NCBI GenBank assembly: GCA_030425545.1
Contig: JAUIAC010000033.1
Coordinates: forward strand, 1 to 32,402
Origin: a bacterium
Lineage (GTDB): Bacteria > Myxococcota_A > UBA9042
DNA: 32,402 nucleotides
Reading direction: 5' to 3'
A model generated the notes under the pieces. It had not been told where the DNA came from and searched no databases. It saw only the letters and a list, made by a program, of their open reading frames with translations. This document shows, in pieces, positions 30,909-32,402 of the stretch. Numbering within the stretch: the first letter of the stretch is position 1; each line of letters opens with the position of its first letter. Position numbers and translations under genes: made by a program.

Positions 30909-32275
30909 GCGACGTCGAGCTGCGCCGCGGCGCCCAGGTGACGCTCGCCATCACCTCTGTGGCGTTGGACGGGCGCGGGGTCGGCGAGCTCGCCGGTCGG
31001 CCAGTCCACGTGACCGGAGCGCTGCCGCCGGAGCGTGTCATCGCGCGCATCGACGCCGTCGACCGGCAGGGCGGGCGGGTGCACGCCACGTCGCAGCGCC
31101 TGCTGCCGGGGCCGGGGTCGCGGCGCCATGTGCCCTGCCCGCGGCACGCGGCGCGCACCCACCACGGCTGCACCGGCTGCCCGTGGATGCCGTGGACGCC
31201 TGCGCAGCAGCGGGACGCGCTGCGCGTGCTGCTCGCCGGCGCCGGGCTCGCGGTCGAGCGCGTGGTCCACGCTGACGAAGCGCCGGTCGGCCAGTCCACG
31301 GACGAAGCTGGCGCGCAGGGCTACCGCTGGTCGGCCAAGCGCGTCGCGTTCATGCAGCGCGGGCTGCGGCTCGGCAGCTTTCGCGCGCGCTCGCACCAGG
31401 GCGCGGACATGGCGGGCTGTCTGGTCGACCACCCCAGGATCACCGCGGCGGCAGACCAGGTCGCGGCCATGGCGCGCGCGCTCGACATGCGCGCCTTCGA
31501 GCCGGAGCGCGGTCACCGTCCGCCGCGCCCGGGGCTGCGCTACGTGTGGTTGAAGACCGACGGCGAGTCCGTGCTGGTGACGCTCATCACCGCCGGTCTC
31601 TCGCAGCATGAGGTGACGCCGCTGGCCAAGCGGCTGACCGAGGCGGCGGGCGTGGCGTGGAGCACGCACGAGGGCTCCGGCAACGCGATCCGCGGCGCCC
31701 CGCCGGTCCAGCTCGCCGGTGTGCCGACGCTCACCCTCTCCCTCGCGGGGGAGCCCGTGGACGTGGGGCCGCTCGGCTTTCTCCAGCCCAACCCAGCGAT
31801 CGCGGCGCGCTGCTATGACACGCTCGTGCGCGACGAAGACGGCGCGGCGCTGGAGGGGGCGCGGGCGCTCGACCTCTACGCCGGCGCCGGCGTGACCACG
31901 CGCTTGCTGCGGCGCCACTTCGTCAGCGTCACGCCCTGTGAGTCCTGGCCCGAGAGCGCGGCGCTGCTCGGTGTCGCCCCGCAGACCGCCGTCGAGGCGC
32001 TCGCCGCGCAGCTGGCGGGCGACGCGCCCGCGCCGGACCTCGTGGTCGCCAACCCGCCGCGGGCCGGTCTCGGGGCACAGGTCTGTCAGCAGCTGTCGGC
32101 GCTGCGTCCGCCGCGCCTGCACATCATGAGCTGCAGCCCGCGCTCACTGCGCAGCGACCTCGACATGTTGGGTGACACCTTCGAGCTCGTAGACCTGCAG
32201 GCCTTCGCCACGCTCCCGCAGACGCCCCACGTCGAGCTCGTGGCCAAGCTCAAGCGCGCCGCAGAGCCCGGCTAG
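30905..32275 (+). CDS. RlmD/TrmA-family RNA (uracil-C5) methyltransferase
   Basis: 456 residues. N-terminal TRAM domain (TSVALDGRGVGELAGRPVHVTGALPPERV). Iron-sulfur cysteines Cys78, Cys89, Cys92 and Cys172 fit the [4Fe-4S] site of RumA/RlmD, but the first spacing is ten residues instead of the usual five because of a short insert (HAARTHHG). The SAM domain has LQPN near residue 296, LDLYAGAGVTT (motif I), VVANPPRAGL (motif IV), and the catalytic Cys410 in MSCSP, with the general-base Glu in HVELVAKL. It should make m5U in rRNA or tRNA; which site cannot be told. The protein-level fit is good throughout, so it is probably active. It carries an exact 20-bp repeat at 30991 and 31281. Confidence 0.88.
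   Translation: MSDVELRRGAQVTLAITSVALDGRGVGELAGRPVHVTGALPPERVIARIDAVDRQGGRVHATSQRLLPGPGSRRHVPCPRHAARTHHGCTGCPWMPWTPAQQRDALRVLLAGAGLAVERVVHADEAPVGQSTDEAGAQGYRWSAKRVAFMQRGLRLGSFRARSHQGADMAGCLVDHPRITAAADQVAAMARALDMRAFEPERGHRPPRPGLRYVWLKTDGESVLVTLITAGLSQHEVTPLAKRLTEAAGVAWSTHEGSGNAIRGAPPVQLAGVPTLTLSLAGEPVDVGPLGFLQPNPAIAARCYDTLVRDEDGAALEGARALDLYAGAGVTTRLLRRHFVSVTPCESWPESAALLGVAPQTAVEALAAQLAGDAPAPDLVVANPPRAGLGAQVCQQLSALRPPRLHIMSCSPRSLRSDLDMLGDTFELVDLQAFATLPQTPHVELVAKLKRAAEPG
30991..31010. repeat. 20-bp direct repeat, copy 1
   Basis: The 20-mer beginning CGCCGGTCGG is repeated exactly at 31281-31300, 290 bp on in the same gene. Here it is read as A-G-R-P-V-H in the TRAM domain. Confidence 0.9.
31281..31300. 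repeat. 20-bp direct repeat, copy 2
   Basis: Exact copy of 30991-31010 but read in another frame as A-P-V-G-Q-S-T, in a loop-like stretch before YRWSAKRV. Protein constraint cannot explain the identity. Confidence 0.9.
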
Positions 32276-32335
32276 GAGTGTGTAGCGCATTGGAGCCTCG
32301 AGGGGCTTCGCGCGATGACCGAGCCCTGTGGCTTC

Positions 32336-32376
32336 CCAAGTGCGTAGGACTGGCCGTAGCCAATTCAAGCACTTGG
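32336..32376. repeat. nested inverted repeat downstream of the methyltransferase
   Basis: CCAAGTGC (32336-32343) pairs with GCACTTGG (32369-32376), enclosing a small hairpin TGGC-CGTA-GCCA (32351-32362). It is 60 bp after the last stop and has no T-tract, so it is not an ordinary intrinsic terminator. The rest of 32276-32402 shows nothing I can name. Confidence 0.6.
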
Positions 32377-32402
32377 CGGAGTCGCAGGGCGACGTGTCAG
32401 CG

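Noticed and set aside
1-32402. CRISPR arrays, tRNAs, rRNA, insertion sequences, phage genes
   Set aside because: None seen: no regularly spaced repeat-spacer pattern, no tRNA-like cloverleaf with a GTTC-type T-loop outside genes, and no transposase or integrase motifs.

Overview
The window is very GC-rich and densely coded. It looks like chromosomal DNA of a member of the Myxococcota (the old deltaproteobacterial myxobacteria). This rests on many secreted lipoproteins with Cys-rich repeats, an IgGFc-binding-type lipoprotein, an ECF sigma/anti-sigma pair beside a barrel-like exported protein, and a surface peptidase whose C-terminus resembles a MYXO-CTERM sorting signal. Leaders of the form GGAG(G)-CCCC-start recur. 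I saw no transposase, integrase, CRISPR array, tRNA or rRNA, so nothing marks it as a mobile island. The genus cannot be told from sequence alone.

Layout. 1-3.7 kb (+): the end of holA (DNA polymerase III delta), a double DsbA-fold thiol-disulfide protein and a DMT transporter. 3.7-11.9 kb (-): a DUF4424/YARHG-like periplasmic protein, a DsbD-alpha-like lipoprotein, a GNAT acetyltransferase, a large lipoprotein with Ig-like and PKD-like parts, then anti-sigma, ECF sigma and an exported barrel-like protein. 12.0-13.5 kb (+): a second barrel-like exported protein and a glyoxalase. 13.5-20.9 kb (-): a Cys-paired Sel1 lipoprotein, a 515-bp non-coding stretch rich in RNA-like hairpins, a standalone RlmK-type rRNA methyltransferase translationally coupled to a polyprenyl-phosphate-type glycosyltransferase, a PGPGW-like membrane protein, an IgGFc-binding-like lipoprotein and a beta-propeller lipoprotein. 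21.0-32.3 kb (+): a small lipoprotein coupled to an M23 peptidase with five thrombospondin type-1-like repeats, then a three-gene membrane module, then yccF and a RlmD/TrmA-family uracil methyltransferase.

The most interesting part is 23.4-30.4 kb. Three genes run in one direction: (i) an exported coiled-coil/multi-TM protein laid out like the front half of a large MscK-type channel but ending in a cytoplasmic AAA+/STAND-like P-loop ATPase with a winged helix; (ii) a compact three-TM MscS channel; (iii) an SF2 helicase with a DECH box, a long insert between its RecA lobes and a C-terminal membrane hairpin, whose GTG start overlaps the MscS stop. A channel plus a signalling ATPase plus a membrane-tethered helicase recalls the logic of Zorya-type defence, where a membrane channel works with a helicase. 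I know of no described system with these parts. The defence role is inference.

A second candidate novelty is 14899-15120, where four hairpins and a three-way junction lie in a locally less GC-rich, gene-free stretch behind a possible promoter. A further theme is oxidative folding: a double DsbA protein, a DsbD-alpha-like lipoprotein and several Cys-rich exported proteins share the window.
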